From: Corynebacterium appendicis CIP 107643
Lineage (GTDB): Bacteria > Actinomycetota > Actinomycetes > Mycobacteriales > Mycobacteriaceae
Assembly (NCBI RefSeq): GCF_030408415.1
Contig: NZ_CP046976.1
Location: 1,834,371 to 1,898,370, forward strand
Direction: 5' to 3'
Length of the DNA stretch: 64,000 bases
Made by a program: the position numbers and the translations under genes. Within the stretch, counting starts at the first letter, position 1. Each line of letters starts with the position of its first letter. The notes below the pieces were generated by a model, which worked only from the letters and a program-made list of their open reading frames with translations, had not been told where the DNA came from and did not search any database. This document shows positions 50,211 through 60,447 of this stretch, piece after piece.

Positions 50211-51083
50211 ATGCCACACGAGTCCGACAATCTGTCCGAGAACCCGTCCCACGACGCGATCGGTGCTACGCAGCAAGAGATCATCGCTGCGCTCGGCGTG
50301 AAGCCGTTCATCGCACCCGCCGGCGAGATCGCCCGGCGCGTGGACTTCCTCGTCGACTACCTGGAGAAGACCGGGGCGAAAGGCTTCGTCCTCGGCATTT
50401 CGGGCGGCCAAGACTCGACGTTGGCGGGCAAGCTCGCGCAGCTTGCCGTGGAGAAAGCCCGGGAACAGGGGCGCGAGGCCACGTTCGTCGCGGTGCGCCT
50501 CCCCCACGGTGTCCAGTCAGACGAGGACGACGCGCAGCTCGCGCTCGATTTCATCCAGCCGGACCGGCGCGTCACGGTCAATATCGAACCCGCGACGACC
50601 GCGCTCGCAGCCGAAGTCGCCGGCAGCCTCGACCGCGAGAAGCTCGGCGACTTCAACAAGGGCAACGTCAAAGCCCGTCTGCGCATGACTGCCCAGTACG
50701 CGATCGCGGGCGAGCTCGGCCTCCTCGTTATCGGCACGGACCACGCGGCGGAGAACGTCACGGGATTCTTCACAAAATTCGGCGACGGTGCCGCGGACCT
50801 CGTCCCGCTCGCCGGTCTGAACAAGCGCCAAGGCGCGCAGCTCCTCGCTCACCTCGAGGCCGACAAGCGCCTCTACGAGAAGGTTCCCACCGCCGACCTC
50901 GAGGAAGACCGCCCGGCGCTTCCCGACGAGGAGGCGCTCGGCATCACCTACGCCGAGATCGACGACTACTTGGAAGGCACGCTTATCGACGCCTCCTCCG
51001 CCCAGCGCCTCGAGCACCTCTGGACGGTCGGCCAGCACAAGCGGCACCTACCACCCGGCCCGGCAGAGACCTGGTGGGTTTAG
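50211..51083 (+). CDS. nadE: NH3-dependent NAD+ synthetase
   Basis: 290-residue adenine nucleotide alpha-hydrolase that converts deamido-NAD to NAD. The ATP loop [14 protein letters not shown], the [23 protein letters not shown] block and [10 protein letters not shown] are diagnostic; no glutaminase domain, so ammonia is the donor. TACGAT ends 7 bases before ATG 50211, implying a leaderless mRNA. Complements pncA and pncB. Confidence 0.95.
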   Translation: MPHESDNLSENPSHDAIGATQQEIIAALGVKPFIAPAGEIARRVDFLVDYLEKTGAKGFVLGISGGQDSTLAGKLAQLAVEKAREQGREATFVAVRLPHGVQSDEDDAQLALDFIQPDRRVTVNIEPATTALAAEVAGSLDREKLGDFNKGNVKARLRMTAQYAIAGELGLLVIGTDHAAENVTGFFTKFGDGAADLVPLAGLNKRQGAQLLAHLEADKRLYEKVPTADLEEDRPALPDEEALGITYAEIDDYLEGTLIDASSAQRLEHLWTVGQHKRHLPPGPAETWWV

Positions 51084-51178
51084 CGCGGAACTGGCCATTT
51101 ACGCCCACCCCTTGTTGGCTTCAATTCCGCAGTTTCTAATTTCGACGTTAGCCACAGGAAATTTTCCCGTCAATGGCA

Positions 51179-51952
51179 TTAACCGACGACGCGCAGCGTC
51201 TCCTCCGCCGCGCGGACCAGCGCAGATCCGTAGCTGGGTCCGTGGGTGTAGGCGTGGACGGCGAGCGGGTGGAGCTGGTGGACCGGGATGCGCCGTTCCC
51301 AGTCGCCGCCGGAGGCATCGCCCAAGGATCCTCCGGAGGCGAGGTAGCCGTCGATAAGCGAGCGCAGGTGCGGTGCGCCGAAGAGCTCGAGCATCGCGAT
51401 GTCCGTCAGCGGGTGGCCGCCGTGCGCGGCCGGGTCGATGAACCGCGGGCCGGTCGTTGAAAACAGGAGGTTGCCCGTCCATAGATCGCCGTGAATGCGC
51501 GCGAGCGGTGCGTCCTCGTCCTCCGCGAGTAGAGCGTCGCACGCGCGCTGGACCGTGTCTAAGCCTGCCGCGTCCAGGTTGCCTCTCGTGTGGGCCTTCT
51601 CTGCGAACGGCAGGACGCGTTGCTCGGTGTAGAACTCCCCCCAACGTTCTGTCGGCGTGCATTCCTGCTGCGCGCGCCCGATGAAATTGGGGCCGTCCCA
51701 GCCGTCGGCGGGCGCGCCGAATGCGTCCGCACCCATCGCGTGAATGGCGGCGAGCTCGCGCCCGGCCTCCTTGGCGGCGTCAGCGCTCGGGCGGGCGCTG
51801 ACGACACGCTCGATGGTGACCGTGTTGGCGTCTTCGTCGAGGCCTAAAACCTCCACTACCGCGTCGGAGCCCTCCCGCAGCCAACGCAGGTACGCCGCCT
51901 CAGCTGCGGCGGCGCCCGGCGCGCTGCCCTGCTTCACGAATGCGTCAGACAT
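51179..51952 (-). CDS. Fructosamine kinase family protein
   Basis: 257-residue protein-kinase-like fold enzyme expected to phosphorylate ketoamines or ribulosamines on glycated amines. The catalytic loop RIHGDLWTGNLLF and metal motif FIDPAAHGG match the FN3K family; WGEFYTEQRVLPF precedes them. ATG 51952 overlaps the ogt end by 8 bp, so the two genes are coupled. The earlier in-frame start would sit inside ogt. Confidence 0.87.
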   Translation of the reverse strand: MSDAFVKQGSAPGAAAAEAAYLRWLREGSDAVVEVLGLDEDANTVTIERVVSARPSADAAKEAGRELAAIHAMGADAFGAPADGWDGPNFIGRAQQECTPTERWGEFYTEQRVLPFAEKAHTRGNLDAAGLDTVQRACDALLAEDEDAPLARIHGDLWTGNLLFSTTGPRFIDPAAHGGHPLTDIAMLELFGAPHLRSLIDGYLASGGSLGDASGGDWERRIPVHQLHPLAVHAYTHGPSYGSALVRAAEETLRVVG

Positions 51953-52424
51953 CGATGCCCTCCAATTCGAGTAGGAATCGCTTTGTTTCGGAGCTGCCAC
52001 GGTACCCGCCGAGCCCGCCGTCCGCGCGCAGCACGCGGTGGCACGGGACGAGAAGCGGCAGCGGGTTATTCGCGCACGCTCCGCCGATGGCGCGCACCGC
52101 CTTCGGGTTGCCGACCTTGCCGGCGAGCTCGCGGTACGTCGTGGTCTCCCCGTACGGCACGCGTGCGAGCTCCCGCAGAACCTGCCCGCGGAAGTCGGTG
52201 GCGAAACGGTAGTCCAAAGGCACCGTGAACTCGCGTCGGCGCCCCGCGAAATACTCCTTCAACTGGTGCGCGGCGAGCGGGACCACAGCCTTTGCCCCGA
52301 TGCGGTCGCGTTCAGCGTCGATCCCGTCGGACTCGAACAGCACCTTGGCAACCCCCGCCTGCGACACCACCAACCCGATCCGGCCGATCGGGGAATCGAT
52401 CTGGTGAAACTGCAGCTCGTCCAT
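51945..52424 (-). CDS. ogt: Methylated-DNA--[protein]-cysteine S-methyltransferase
   Basis: 159-residue suicide repair protein that removes O6-alkyl groups from guanine. The acceptor cysteine is Cys128 in PCHRV; YGETTTYRELAGKVGNPKAV is the DNA-binding HTH. ATG 52424 is chosen because TACCGT ends 7 bases upstream (leaderless). It overlaps the fructosamine kinase gene. Confidence 0.93.
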   Translation of the reverse strand: MDELQFHQIDSPIGRIGLVVSQAGVAKVLFESDGIDAERDRIGAKAVVPLAAHQLKEYFAGRRREFTVPLDYRFATDFRGQVLRELARVPYGETTTYRELAGKVGNPKAVRAIGGACANNPLPLLVPCHRVLRADGGLGGYRGSSETKRFLLELEGIDV

Positions 52425-52543
52425 GGCCCCCACGGTACTGATCTTCTCTAGATTTCGCGCAGCTCACGCCATGATCACACAAATCGCCGCTCCGTCCGTC
52501 ACCGCGCTTCCCGACCTTAAATAATACGGGCTACTCAAATGCG

Positions 52544-52572
52544 AAAACCCAGCCGTGATCGCGGCTGGGTTT
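52544..52572 (-). terminator. Terminator of tRNA-Ala
   Basis: An 11-bp stem AAACCCAGCCG/CGGCTGGGTTT with a 6-base loop and T4 on the leftward strand. Confidence 0.85.
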
Positions 52573-52578
52573 CAATGT

Positions 52579-52654
52579 TGGTGGAGCTAACGGGATTCGA
52601 ACCCGTGACCCCCACACTGCCAGTGTGGTGCGCTACCAACTGCGCCATAGCCCC
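52579..52654 (-). tRNA. tRNA-Ala (anticodon GGC)
   Basis: Leftward cloverleaf with acceptor GGGGCTA/TAGCTCC, anticodon loop CTGGCAG, T-arm CGGGTTCGAATCCCG, encoded CCA. Confidence 0.95.
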
Positions 52655-52742
52655 GTTGCTTCAGCGGATCTCCGCGAAGCGACTCCGATAAATATACACC
52701 GTGGGTGCGGGCGAGACCAAAATCGCCCGCAGTCAGTGACTT

Positions 52743-53507
52743 TTAGCTAGCCAGAAGGTCGTCGATCCAGTTCTCGAGGGGGTTGGAGTCGACGTCCTTG
52801 CCGTCGACAAGCACGCGCGGGGAGGAAAGCTCGCCGGTCTTGTCCACGAGGTCCTTCTGGTTGGCCTCGCCGAGCTCCTTTGCCTGGTCGACGTAGTCGC
52901 CGTTGCGGATGGCGTCGACAGCGTCACCGGAAGCGCCGACGCCCTTCGCGAGGTCGGCGAGCTTCTCCGGGTCGGCGCTGCCGTACAGGCCCTCCTGCTC
53001 CTCGAGGAGGGCCTTGCGCAGGTTCCAGTACGCCTCGGTCTCGCCCTTGTCGGCGAGCGCGAGCACAGCGGCCAGGGTGTTCGTCGAGTGGCCGACGGTG
53101 TGCTGCTCACCGGTGCCGTCGAGGAAGACCATGGGGCGTATGTGGACCGTGACCTCGCCGGCCTTGATCTTCCCCAGCATCTCAGCGTCGGTCTTCTTCG
53201 CCAGGTCGGCGCAGTAGCTGCAGGCGAAGTCCTCGTAGAGGGAGGCTTCCTTCGCGCCGTCGCTGTTCTCGCCGGACAGGGTGATGGTGTTGTCGGTGAG
53301 CTCCATGGTCACGCCGTCGACGGGCTCGACGTTCTCGGCGATGCGGTCAGCCTGCGCGCCGCGGCCGTTGTAGACGATCAGGCCGATCACCAGCGCGCCG
53401 ACGAGGACCAGGGCGAGAAGCGCCCACAGGAAGCCTTTGCCGCCGGTCGAGTTGGGGTTGGACACCTTGGTGGAACCCTTGGTGTTCGACGTAGAAGAGG
53501 AAGTCAC
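52743..53507 (-). CDS. DsbA-like membrane-anchored thiol oxidoreductase
   Basis: 254 residues. A Ser/Thr-rich N-tail, one membrane anchor (about 25-46), then a thioredoxin domain with an inserted helical part and the CSYC pair (Cys96, Cys99); cis-Pro region SPRVLVDGKDV. Probably forms disulfides in exported proteins. GTG 53507 follows AAGGTG. The MauE-like gene upstream on the same strand may be its redox partner, as VKOR/MauE proteins often pair with DsbA. Confidence 0.87.
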   Translation of the reverse strand: MTSSSTSNTKGSTKVSNPNSTGGKGFLWALLALVLVGALVIGLIVYNGRGAQADRIAENVEPVDGVTMELTDNTITLSGENSDGAKEASLYEDFACSYCADLAKKTDAEMLGKIKAGEVTVHIRPMVFLDGTGEQHTVGHSTNTLAAVLALADKGETEAYWNLRKALLEEQEGLYGSADPEKLADLAKGVGASGDAVDAIRNGDYVDQAKELGEANQKDLVDKTGELSSPRVLVDGKDVDSNPLENWIDDLLAS

Positions 53508-53555
53508 AGTGCATCACCTTATGAATTGGGGGTCAAGCTGTTTCAGCAGGCAAGT

Positions 53556-54077
53556 CTACGGGTACAGCGCGAATTTCTTAAACGGGCGGTAGATCATGAA
53601 CAGCGTCACGGCGATCAGGCCGATGTCGCGGATGATGTCCCAGAGCAGGTCACCGCTGGGGTTTCCCGGGTCCGGCGCGAGACAGCCGCAGTCGATCTGC
53701 AGTCCACGGGCATACGCGGACGAAAGGCCGATGACGAACAAGAGGAGCACGCCGAACGACACCCAACCAGCGGGCCGGATTTTGATGCCCAGCAGCAGGA
53801 TCAGGCCGCCAGCGAGTTCCAGCGGGCCGATGAGGTTCGCCAGCAGACTCGACCAGTACGGGGTGAAAATATCGTATGCTTCGATATTCCGCGCCACCGT
53901 CATGTGGTTGCCGAGTTTTGTCGTGCCCCTGACAATCCACATCACGGCGAGACCGAAGCGAGCGAGCGCGGAGAGCACGTCGAGCACGCGTTCGCTTGTC
54001 GACGTCTCCCCTGCTCCCGGCTCCGCGCCGTCCAGAGTGTCGGGCTCTGCCACCTGCACATCGTATGTATTCGCCAC
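53556..54077 (-). CDS. MauE/DoxX-family redox membrane protein
   Basis: 173 residues, four membrane helices (about 36-55, 80-98, 103-122, 142-165) and a CGC cysteine pair in QIDCGCLAPDP between helices 3 and 4. The MauE family helps form disulfides during methylamine dehydrogenase assembly; here the DsbA-like gene follows. GTG 54077 has TAAGGT 7 bases upstream (leaderless). Function is inferred from fold and context. Confidence 0.8.
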   Translation of the reverse strand: MANTYDVQVAEPDTLDGAEPGAGETSTSERVLDVLSALARFGLAVMWIVRGTTKLGNHMTVARNIEAYDIFTPYWSSLLANLIGPLELAGGLILLLGIKIRPAGWVSFGVLLLFVIGLSSAYARGLQIDCGCLAPDPGNPSGDLLWDIIRDIGLIAVTLFMIYRPFKKFALYP

Positions 54078-54154
54078 CTCAACGACCTTAGTCGATGGGC
54101 GGGGCGCCGAGAAGTTTCGCGCAGTGAGGTTTCCGTCACGCCGGCAGCGAATTC

Positions 54155-55813
54155 TTATTCGCCGAGCACTGAACTGACCAGCTCTTGGGCTTCCTTCTGC
54201 ACCTGCTTCAGGTGCTCCTCACCGCTGAATGATTCGGCGTAAATCTTGTATTTATCTTCCGTGCCGGACGGGCGCGCGGCGAACCAGGCGTTGTCGGTGG
54301 TGACCTTGAGCCCGCCGATGGCCGCGCCGTTGCCGGGTGCTTCGGTGAGCTTCGCGGTGATCGGGTCGCCCGCCAGCGTGGTGGCCGTGACCTGGTCCGG
54401 GGAGAGCTTCTTCAACGTCGCCTTCTGCTCGCGGTTTGCCTCGGCGTCGGTGCGGGCGTAGACCGGTGCGCCGAATTCCTGCTCCAGTTCCGCGTAGCGC
54501 TGCGACGGAGTCTTCCCGGTCACCGCGGTGATCTCGGCGGCGAGCAGATCCATGATCAGGCCGTCCTTGTCGGTCGACCATACGGTGCCGTCTGTGCGCA
54601 GGAAGGAGGCACCCGCGGATTCTTCGCCGCCGAAACCGACCGCGCCGTCGATAAGCCCGGGCACGAACCACTTGAAGCCGACGGGCACCTCGACCAGCTT
54701 CTTGTCCAGCGACGCCACAACGCGATCAATCATCGAGGAAGACACGAGTGTCTTGCCCACGGCGGTATCCGCGCCCCAGCCGTCGCGGTGGGTGAACAGG
54801 TACTCGATGGCCACGGCCAGATAGTGGTTCGGGTTCATCAGCCCAGCATCCGGGGTGACGATGCCGTGGCGGTCCGCGTCCGCGTCATTGCCCGTCGCAA
54901 TGTCGTATTTATCGCGGTTGGCAACGAGACTCGCCATGGAATTCGGCGAGGAGCAGTCCATGCGGATCTTGCCGTCGGTGTCCAGCGTCATGAACCGCCA
55001 GGTGGCGTCCACCGTCGGGTTCACCACCGTGAGGTCGAGCTTGTGTGCCTCGGCGATCGCGCCCCAGTAGTCCACGCTCGCGCCACCCATCGGGTCCGCG
55101 CCGATGCGCACGCCTGCGCCCCGGATTGCGTCGATATCCACGACATTCGGCAGGTCCGCGACGTAGTTGTCCATGAAGGGGTGTGTACCCGCGCGCTCGT
55201 CGAGCACGCCGCTCACCGCCGTGCGGCGCACACCGTCGAGCCCTTTGGCCAGGTACTCGTTCGCCCGTGCGGCGATCCAGTCCGTCGCGTCAGTGTCGGC
55301 TGGACCGCCCGACGGCGGGTTGTATTTGAAGCCGCCGTCGCGCGGTGGGTTGTGGGACGGAGTGATGACGATACCGTCGGCCCGCTTCGGATCCGTGCCG
55401 GTGACACCGCCAGCCAGCTTCGCGTTGTGCGCGAGGATCGCGTGGGACACGGCGGGGGTCGGAGTGTAGCGCCCCGCGGCGTCGACAAGCACTGCGACAT
55501 CGTTGCCGATGAGCACCTCGAGCGCCGACACCATCGCTGGTTCGCTGAGTGCGTGCGTGTCGCGGCCGATGTAGACGGGCCCGTCGATGCTGTTCTCGCG
55601 ACGGTAGTCGACGATCGCCTGCGTCGTCGCCCAGATGTGCTGCTGGTTGAACGCGTTGTCCAGGCTCGACCCGCGGTGGCCGGACGTGCCGAACGCGACC
55701 TGCTGGTCCGGGTCCGCCGCGTCGATGTCGCGCGTGTAGTAGGCGGTGACCACCTCCGCGATGTCGATCAGATCCTCGGGACGTGCCGGCTGGCCGGCTC
55801 GCTCGTGTGCCAT
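54155..55813 (-). CDS. pgm: Phosphoglucomutase (alpha-D-glucose-1,6-bisphosphate-dependent)
   Basis: 552 residues of the alpha-D-phosphohexomutase superfamily, interconverting glucose 1- and 6-phosphate. [16 protein letters not shown] is the N-terminal signature; phosphoserine Ser153 in TPSHNP; the metal loop DADADRHGI; sugar loop [10 protein letters not shown]; phosphate loop [21 protein letters not shown] lies about 9 bases before ATG 55813. Feeds glycogen, trehalose and cell-wall precursors. Confidence 0.94.
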   Translation of the reverse strand: MAHERAGQPARPEDLIDIAEVVTAYYTRDIDAADPDQQVAFGTSGHRGSSLDNAFNQQHIWATTQAIVDYRRENSIDGPVYIGRDTHALSEPAMVSALEVLIGNDVAVLVDAAGRYTPTPAVSHAILAHNAKLAGGVTGTDPKRADGIVITPSHNPPRDGGFKYNPPSGGPADTDATDWIAARANEYLAKGLDGVRRTAVSGVLDERAGTHPFMDNYVADLPNVVDIDAIRGAGVRIGADPMGGASVDYWGAIAEAHKLDLTVVNPTVDATWRFMTLDTDGKIRMDCSSPNSMASLVANRDKYDIATGNDADADRHGIVTPDAGLMNPNHYLAVAIEYLFTHRDGWGADTAVGKTLVSSSMIDRVVASLDKKLVEVPVGFKWFVPGLIDGAVGFGGEESAGASFLRTDGTVWSTDKDGLIMDLLAAEITAVTGKTPSQRYAELEQEFGAPVYARTDAEANREQKATLKKLSPDQVTATTLAGDPITAKLTEAPGNGAAIGGLKVTTDNAWFAARPSGTEDKYKIYAESFSGEEHLKQVQKEAQELVSSVLGE

Positions 55814-55964
55814 GGTTGCGCTCCTTCGTGCGTGCTAGTCGGTCATGCTGGTCGGTCGCCTCCCATCTTCCCTTGGTTTCCGCGCGCCCGCCACGGATAA
55901 AGCATGCCCGCGGCCGCAACGCCCCCTCTCCGCGCGCCCGACTGCCCTGGGTTACCGTGAAAGC

Positions 55965-56327
55965 GTGGTGAACACGGCATTCAAAGAAGCTCTCGCGGTC
56001 GGTTTCGGCGCGTCTTTCGGCGCACTCGCGCGCTTCGCGTTCACCCCGCTGATCGCGCCGGAGCCGCCGTCCGAGATCGTCATCATCTTCATCATCAATG
56101 CGATCGGCTGCTTCCTCATGGGCCGTTTCGACCCGGGCCCGTTCTGGGGCCGCGGCATGATCGGCGGCTTCACCACGTTTTCCGCCGTGTCGTTCCTGGC
56201 CATGCAGTCCAGCGCTTTCATCGCGCTCATCTACATGGCCGGCACCATGATCGTCGCGCTCGCAGCATGGGAACTCGGCGACGCTTTACGACGCCGCCGT
56301 GACCGCCCCCAGGAGGTGACACCGTGA
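55965..56327 (+). CDS. crcB: Fluoride channel subunit CrcB/Fluc, first paralog
   Basis: 120-residue four-helix membrane protein that exports fluoride. GASFGALARFAFTPLI and NAIGCFLMGRF, then GGFTTFSAVSFLAMQ hold the polar track and Phe box. GTG 55965 follows TACCGT by 6 bases (leaderless). Its stop overlaps the next GTG (GTGA), so the two are made as a pair, as in heterodimeric channels. No fluoride riboswitch is visible upstream. Confidence 0.9.
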   Translation: MVNTAFKEALAVGFGASFGALARFAFTPLIAPEPPSEIVIIFIINAIGCFLMGRFDPGPFWGRGMIGGFTTFSAVSFLAMQSSAFIALIYMAGTMIVALAAWELGDALRRRRDRPQEVTP

Positions 56328-56767
56328 CTCCCCGCACCCCGCAGTACCAGGGCCCCGAGGGCGTCGTCGGCAGCCATCTGCTCGAAGCGCTGAGCACCGA
56401 AGACGGCATCCGCACTGTGTTCCTGCTCTTCGTGCTCGTTGGCGCGGGCGCTTTCCTCGGGGGCATGGCCCGCTCGGCCTTGAGCACGCTTCTGCCCGGC
56501 AGGACCGGTACCTTCGCAGCCAATATGGTGGGGTCCGCCGTCGTCGGCTTCTCCGCCGCCCTCCCTGTGCTGTGGCCTGCTTTCCTCGGCGCCGGATTCG
56601 CCGGAGCCGTGTCCACGCTGTCGACGATGGCGAAGGAGATGGGCGCGATGGTGCGGCAGAAGCAGTGGTGGCCGCTTGCCCGCTACGTTCTTGTCACCTG
56701 CGCGTTCGGTATTGTCGCGGCGTGGTTCGGACTCAAATACGGGCTGCGCGTCATGCCTGCCTTCTAG
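56324..56767 (+). CDS. crcB: Fluoride channel subunit CrcB/Fluc, second paralog
   Basis: 147 residues with a longer N-tail (1-30), GAFLGGMARSALSTLLP and GTFAANMVGSAVVGF near the first helices, and GFAGAVSTLSTMAKEMG matching the CrcB GGxTTFST block, though less canonical (GFAGAVSTL). Forms a heterodimer with the upstream paralog in antiparallel orientation, by family precedent. GTG start overlaps the upstream TGA. Confidence 0.88.
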   Translation: MTPRTPQYQGPEGVVGSHLLEALSTEDGIRTVFLLFVLVGAGAFLGGMARSALSTLLPGRTGTFAANMVGSAVVGFSAALPVLWPAFLGAGFAGAVSTLSTMAKEMGAMVRQKQWWPLARYVLVTCAFGIVAAWFGLKYGLRVMPAF

Positions 56768-56779
56768 CCGGTTGCTGCG

Positions 56780-59338
56780 CTATTCAGCGATGGCGTCCAG
56801 CGGCGGCGTTTTCGCCGCACGCTGCGCAGGCCACAGCGCGGCAATGATGCCGACGAGCACCGAACCCGCGAGCATTCCCGCGATCATCGTCCACGGATAG
56901 GCGATATTCTCCAGGCCCTGGTCGGCCAGCACCGTGAGGAAGGCCCAGCCGAGCAGCAGACCCGTCGCCACGCCGAGCAGCGCGCCGAACACCGCGATCT
57001 GGACGGACTCCAGAATGATCATGGTGCGCACCTGCCCGCGCTGCGTGCCCACCGCGCGGAGCATGCCGATCTCCTGACGGCGCTCGATGACCGACAGCGT
57101 CAGCGTGTTGATGATGCCCAGAATCGCGATCACCACCGCCAACGACAGCAGCGCGTAGAGGATGTACAGCATCTGGTTGATCATCTGCTGCGCCTCACCG
57201 CCGAGCTCCTCCGGGGAACGGACCTGCACCACGATGTCGTCGTGAATAGCCGCCTCGAGATTGGCGCGCAGTTCGTCCTCACTGACAGAACCGTCGTTAT
57301 TCACGCCCACCATGAGCACCTTGAAGCTCTCCGGCGGCATGAGCTGCTCCACTGTCTTCTGCGACAGGACCCAGGACGCGAAGATTTGGGAGTCCTCGAA
57401 CAGGCCGGTCACTGTGGCTTCCGCCTCGGGCGCACTCTCCCACTCGGGCGCGGCGATGGTCACCGTGTCTCCGACAGCCACGCCTTTTTCTTGGGCGAGG
57501 GAGGCGGGGAGGAGAACGCCGCCGTCGCTAAGCGAAGAGCTGCCCTCCGTCATGGTGAGCGTGACGAGCTTGCCCGGGTCTCCCGCGATGACATCCGTGG
57601 CCCCGACCGGGCCGAACTGGTTGCTGAATTCCCCGTTCACCGTCACGCGCGCCTGCGTGTACGAGACGACTTCACCGGCTCCGTCCACGTCCTTGACGCG
57701 TTCGGGCAGATCGTTCGGGATAGGGAACGTGCCCAGCTGCGGCCCCTGGAGCACCATGTCGGCATCGACGTCGTTTTCCAGCACGTCGTCGACGGAACGC
57801 TCCATCGTGGAACCCAACATGCCGATCGCCGTCACCAGCGCGATGCCGAGCATGAGCGCGAACGCCGTCGCTGAGGCGCGGCGCGGATTGCGCTTCGAAT
57901 TCGTCGCCGCAAGCGAGCCCACCGAGCCGAACGGCGCGCCAATGACCCGCCCCAGGACCGGAACGACCGGCAACGACAATGCGGGGCCTGCGAGGAAGAG
58001 ACCGACGATGACGAACACCGCTGCGGCACCGATGAGCAGCGCGCGGCGGCTCGTCGAACCGTCGTCCCACATCACGCCCCAGGCGAGGAACCCGGCGCCC
58101 GCGGCGAGCAGCAGTCCGCCCACGACGGTGCGCGCGAGAAGCGGCTGCGGGGTCGCAGACTCGCTGGACCTCATCGCCTCCACCGGCTGGACGCGGCCTG
58201 CGCGGCGCGCAGGCGCCCACGCCGAGAGCACCGTCGCTACACCGCCCACGACGATGGGCACCACGACCGCGCTGACCGACAGCCCCGCCCCTGCGCCGGG
58301 CAGACCCATGCCCTGGGCGTCCATCACCGCGCGGATCACCGCCACCATGCCGGCGCCGGCGGCCACGCCCAGAACAGAGCCGAGCAGGCCCACCAGGAGC
58401 GCTTCCACCACGACTGAGCGGGTGATCTGCCCTTTCGAGGCGCCGAGGGCGCGAAGCAGCGCGAATTCCTTCGTCCTCTGCGCGACGATCATCGAGAAGG
58501 TGTTGGCGATCAAGAAGGTGCCGACCAGAAGACCCACGAGACCGAAAGCAGTCAGGAAGTAGCTGATGAAGCTCAAGCCCTCGCGGATTTGCTTGGACAT
58601 GTCGTCGGCAAGCACGAAGCCCTCTTTGACCGTGACGTCGCTGTGCGCTTTCGCGATGTGGTCTTTCAGTTGCGTGGGCTCTGTGCCGTCCGCGGCTGTG
58701 AGTGCAAGGCCGGGGACGTAACGGCCGTTGGTGTAATACTCGAGGAAGGCGCTCTCGGGCACCTTCAGCATGAGCGATGCGCCCTGGTCGAGGTCGTCCG
58801 TGTACAAGCCCGTCACCCTCATAGTGTGGCGACCCTCCGGGTCCGCGACGATGACCTCATCGCCCACCGCGAGGCCGTATTTCTCCGCTCCCGCGGCGTT
58901 CAGCAACGTCTCCCCCGGCTTCGTCGGGCCAGCGCCCTCCGTGATCTGAAAAGGCGCGCCCACGACCGCGTCGTCCGGGTAGTACAGCCCCACGCGCGAC
59001 TCGCCGGCGCCGGTCTGGATCGCATTCGCGTCGGCGTCCGCGACGACCACGGCTTCCGATCCGTCCACCGCGACCCGGGCGACCTTCGGGTCCGCCGCGA
59101 GCTCGTCGCGCAGCTCCGCGGGGACGATCGACTTTCCTTCCGCTGGCTGGACGACCACGTCGATATCGTCGTACCTGCTCGCCACCGCCTGATCGAAGGA
59201 ACGCTCGAGCATATTCGTGAACATCAGCGAGCCCGAAATGAACGCCGTGCCCAGCACGACAGCGAGCACCGTGAGAGCGAGCCGCAGCTTATGGGCGCCG
59301 ATATTCCTCACCGACACCTTCGTCATTGCGCCCGCCAT
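56780..59338 (-). CDS. ABC transporter permease, FtsX/MacB type
   Basis: 852-residue membrane protein with two FtsX domains and two large extracytoplasmic (MacB_PCD) domains: N-terminal helix and PCD (about 20-230), three helices (250-380), a second helix and PCD (480-700) and the final helices (720-840). NTLTLSVIERRQEIGMLRAVG and EFALLRALGASKGQI are the conserved cytoplasmic coupling loops. ATG 59338 overlaps the ATPase stop (TGATG). Likely exports or modifies envelope components; substrate unknown. Confidence 0.9.
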   Translation of the reverse strand: MAGAMTKVSVRNIGAHKLRLALTVLAVVLGTAFISGSLMFTNMLERSFDQAVASRYDDIDVVVQPAEGKSIVPAELRDELAADPKVARVAVDGSEAVVVADADANAIQTGAGESRVGLYYPDDAVVGAPFQITEGAGPTKPGETLLNAAGAEKYGLAVGDEVIVADPEGRHTMRVTGLYTDDLDQGASLMLKVPESAFLEYYTNGRYVPGLALTAADGTEPTQLKDHIAKAHSDVTVKEGFVLADDMSKQIREGLSFISYFLTAFGLVGLLVGTFLIANTFSMIVAQRTKEFALLRALGASKGQITRSVVVEALLVGLLGSVLGVAAGAGMVAVIRAVMDAQGMGLPGAGAGLSVSAVVVPIVVGGVATVLSAWAPARRAGRVQPVEAMRSSESATPQPLLARTVVGGLLLAAGAGFLAWGVMWDDGSTSRRALLIGAAAVFVIVGLFLAGPALSLPVVPVLGRVIGAPFGSVGSLAATNSKRNPRRASATAFALMLGIALVTAIGMLGSTMERSVDDVLENDVDADMVLQGPQLGTFPIPNDLPERVKDVDGAGEVVSYTQARVTVNGEFSNQFGPVGATDVIAGDPGKLVTLTMTEGSSSLSDGGVLLPASLAQEKGVAVGDTVTIAAPEWESAPEAEATVTGLFEDSQIFASWVLSQKTVEQLMPPESFKVLMVGVNNDGSVSEDELRANLEAAIHDDIVVQVRSPEELGGEAQQMINQMLYILYALLSLAVVIAILGIINTLTLSVIERRQEIGMLRAVGTQRGQVRTMIILESVQIAVFGALLGVATGLLLGWAFLTVLADQGLENIAYPWTMIAGMLAGSVLVGIIAALWPAQRAAKTPPLDAIAE

Positions 59339-60105
59339 CAGCCCTCGATTCCGCTCATCGTGGACAGGATCTCCTCCATCGTGGGTGCGTGGAGCTCGTC
59401 AACAATATTGCCGTCAGCGAGGAATACCACGCGGTCCGCGTACGACGCCGCCCGCGCATCGTGTGTGACAATGACGACGGTCTGCTCGTCGCCGTCGACC
59501 GCGGAGCGCAGGATCTCCAGCACCTCACGCGACGAGTTCGAGTCGAGGTTGCCTGTCGGCTCGTCGCCGAAGATGATCTCCGGCCGGCTCACGAGCGCAC
59601 GCGCGCACGCCACGCGTTGCTGCTGCCCACCGGACAGTTCGCTCGGACGGTGGCTCAGACGCTTCGCCAACCCGAGGCGCTGCGTGATCTCCTCGTACCA
59701 CGCACGGTCGACCTTGCGGCCCGCAATATCCGCCGGCAGAGTGATATTCTCCGCCGCCGTCAGCGTGGGAACCAGATTGAAAGACTGGAAAATGAAGCCC
59801 AAACGGTCGCGCCGCAGCGCAGTCAGTTCCTTCTCATTCAGCGTCGCCAGATCCGTCCCGCCGATCTCCACGGAGCCGGAATCGAAAGAATCCAGCCCAG
59901 CCATCGTATGCATAAGCGTCGACTTGCCGGAACCGCTCGGCCCCATGATCGCTGTGAACTCATGCGCCGGGAACTCGTAGCTCACCCCATCCAGCGCAGT
60001 GACCTGCGTGTCGCCGTGGCCGTACGTCTTCACCAAGCTCACCGCTCTCGCGGCATAAGCATTCCGCTTATCGACGGCACCGTACCCCACCGAATGCTTC
60101 CCCAT
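59338..60105 (-). CDS. ABC transporter ATP-binding protein (MacB/LolD type)
   Basis: 255-residue ATPase. Walker A GPSGSGKST, Q-loop FQSFNLVP, signature LSGGQQQRVACARAL, Walker B IIFGDEPTGNLDS (the TGNLDS ending is typical of the MacB/LolD class), H-loop VTHDARAASYADR. AAAGGAG lies 9 bases before ATG 60105. Pairs with the coupled permease downstream; sits between them and the rRNA operon terminator. Confidence 0.93.
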   Translation of the reverse strand: MGKHSVGYGAVDKRNAYAARAVSLVKTYGHGDTQVTALDGVSYEFPAHEFTAIMGPSGSGKSTLMHTMAGLDSFDSGSVEIGGTDLATLNEKELTALRRDRLGFIFQSFNLVPTLTAAENITLPADIAGRKVDRAWYEEITQRLGLAKRLSHRPSELSGGQQQRVACARALVSRPEIIFGDEPTGNLDSNSSREVLEILRSAVDGDEQTVVIVTHDARAASYADRVVFLADGNIVDELHAPTMEEILSTMSGIEG

Positions 60106-60177
60106 CAGTATTCTCTCCTTTAACCACGCAGATCTTGCGTCGACCTGACCAAGTGTACGGAATGAATATAGGCATAG

Positions 60178-60224
60178 AAAAAGGACGGCCCTGAAGGATC
60201 GTCATTGTCCTTCAGGGCCGTCCT
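60178..60224 (-). terminator. Strong intrinsic terminator of the rRNA operon
   Basis: A perfect 17-bp stem (arms 60182-60198 and 60208-60224, arm AGGACGGCCCTGAAGGA), 9-base loop, T5 on the leftward strand at 60178-60182. Directly after 5S. Confidence 0.93.
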
Positions 60225-60240
60225 GCATTCATGAAGTTTT

Positions 60241-60358
60241 TGGTCGGCGGTAACTTACTCTCCCACACCCTCCCGAGTGCAGTACCATCAGCGCGGGTGG
60301 GCTTAGCTTCCGGGTTCGGAATGGGTCCGGGCGTTTCCCCACCGCTATCAACCACCGA
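60241..60358 (-). rRNA. 5S ribosomal RNA
   Basis: Read leftward it starts near TCGGTGGTTGATAGC and ends near ACCGCCGACC; the loop CCCGGACCCATTCCGAACC is conserved. Ends are approximate to a few bases. Confidence 0.93.
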
Positions 60359-60447
60359 CACACCTATAAGGGTCTGTCATGGTCGCAACACGTGGTGTGG
60401 TGTTGCGGGTTATGCAGTTATGTATCTGTGTGGCCACACCATGGGTT

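Noticed and set aside
55814..55964. Fluoride riboswitch before crcB
   Set aside because: No matching conserved loops, and the transcript appears to start at the GTG.
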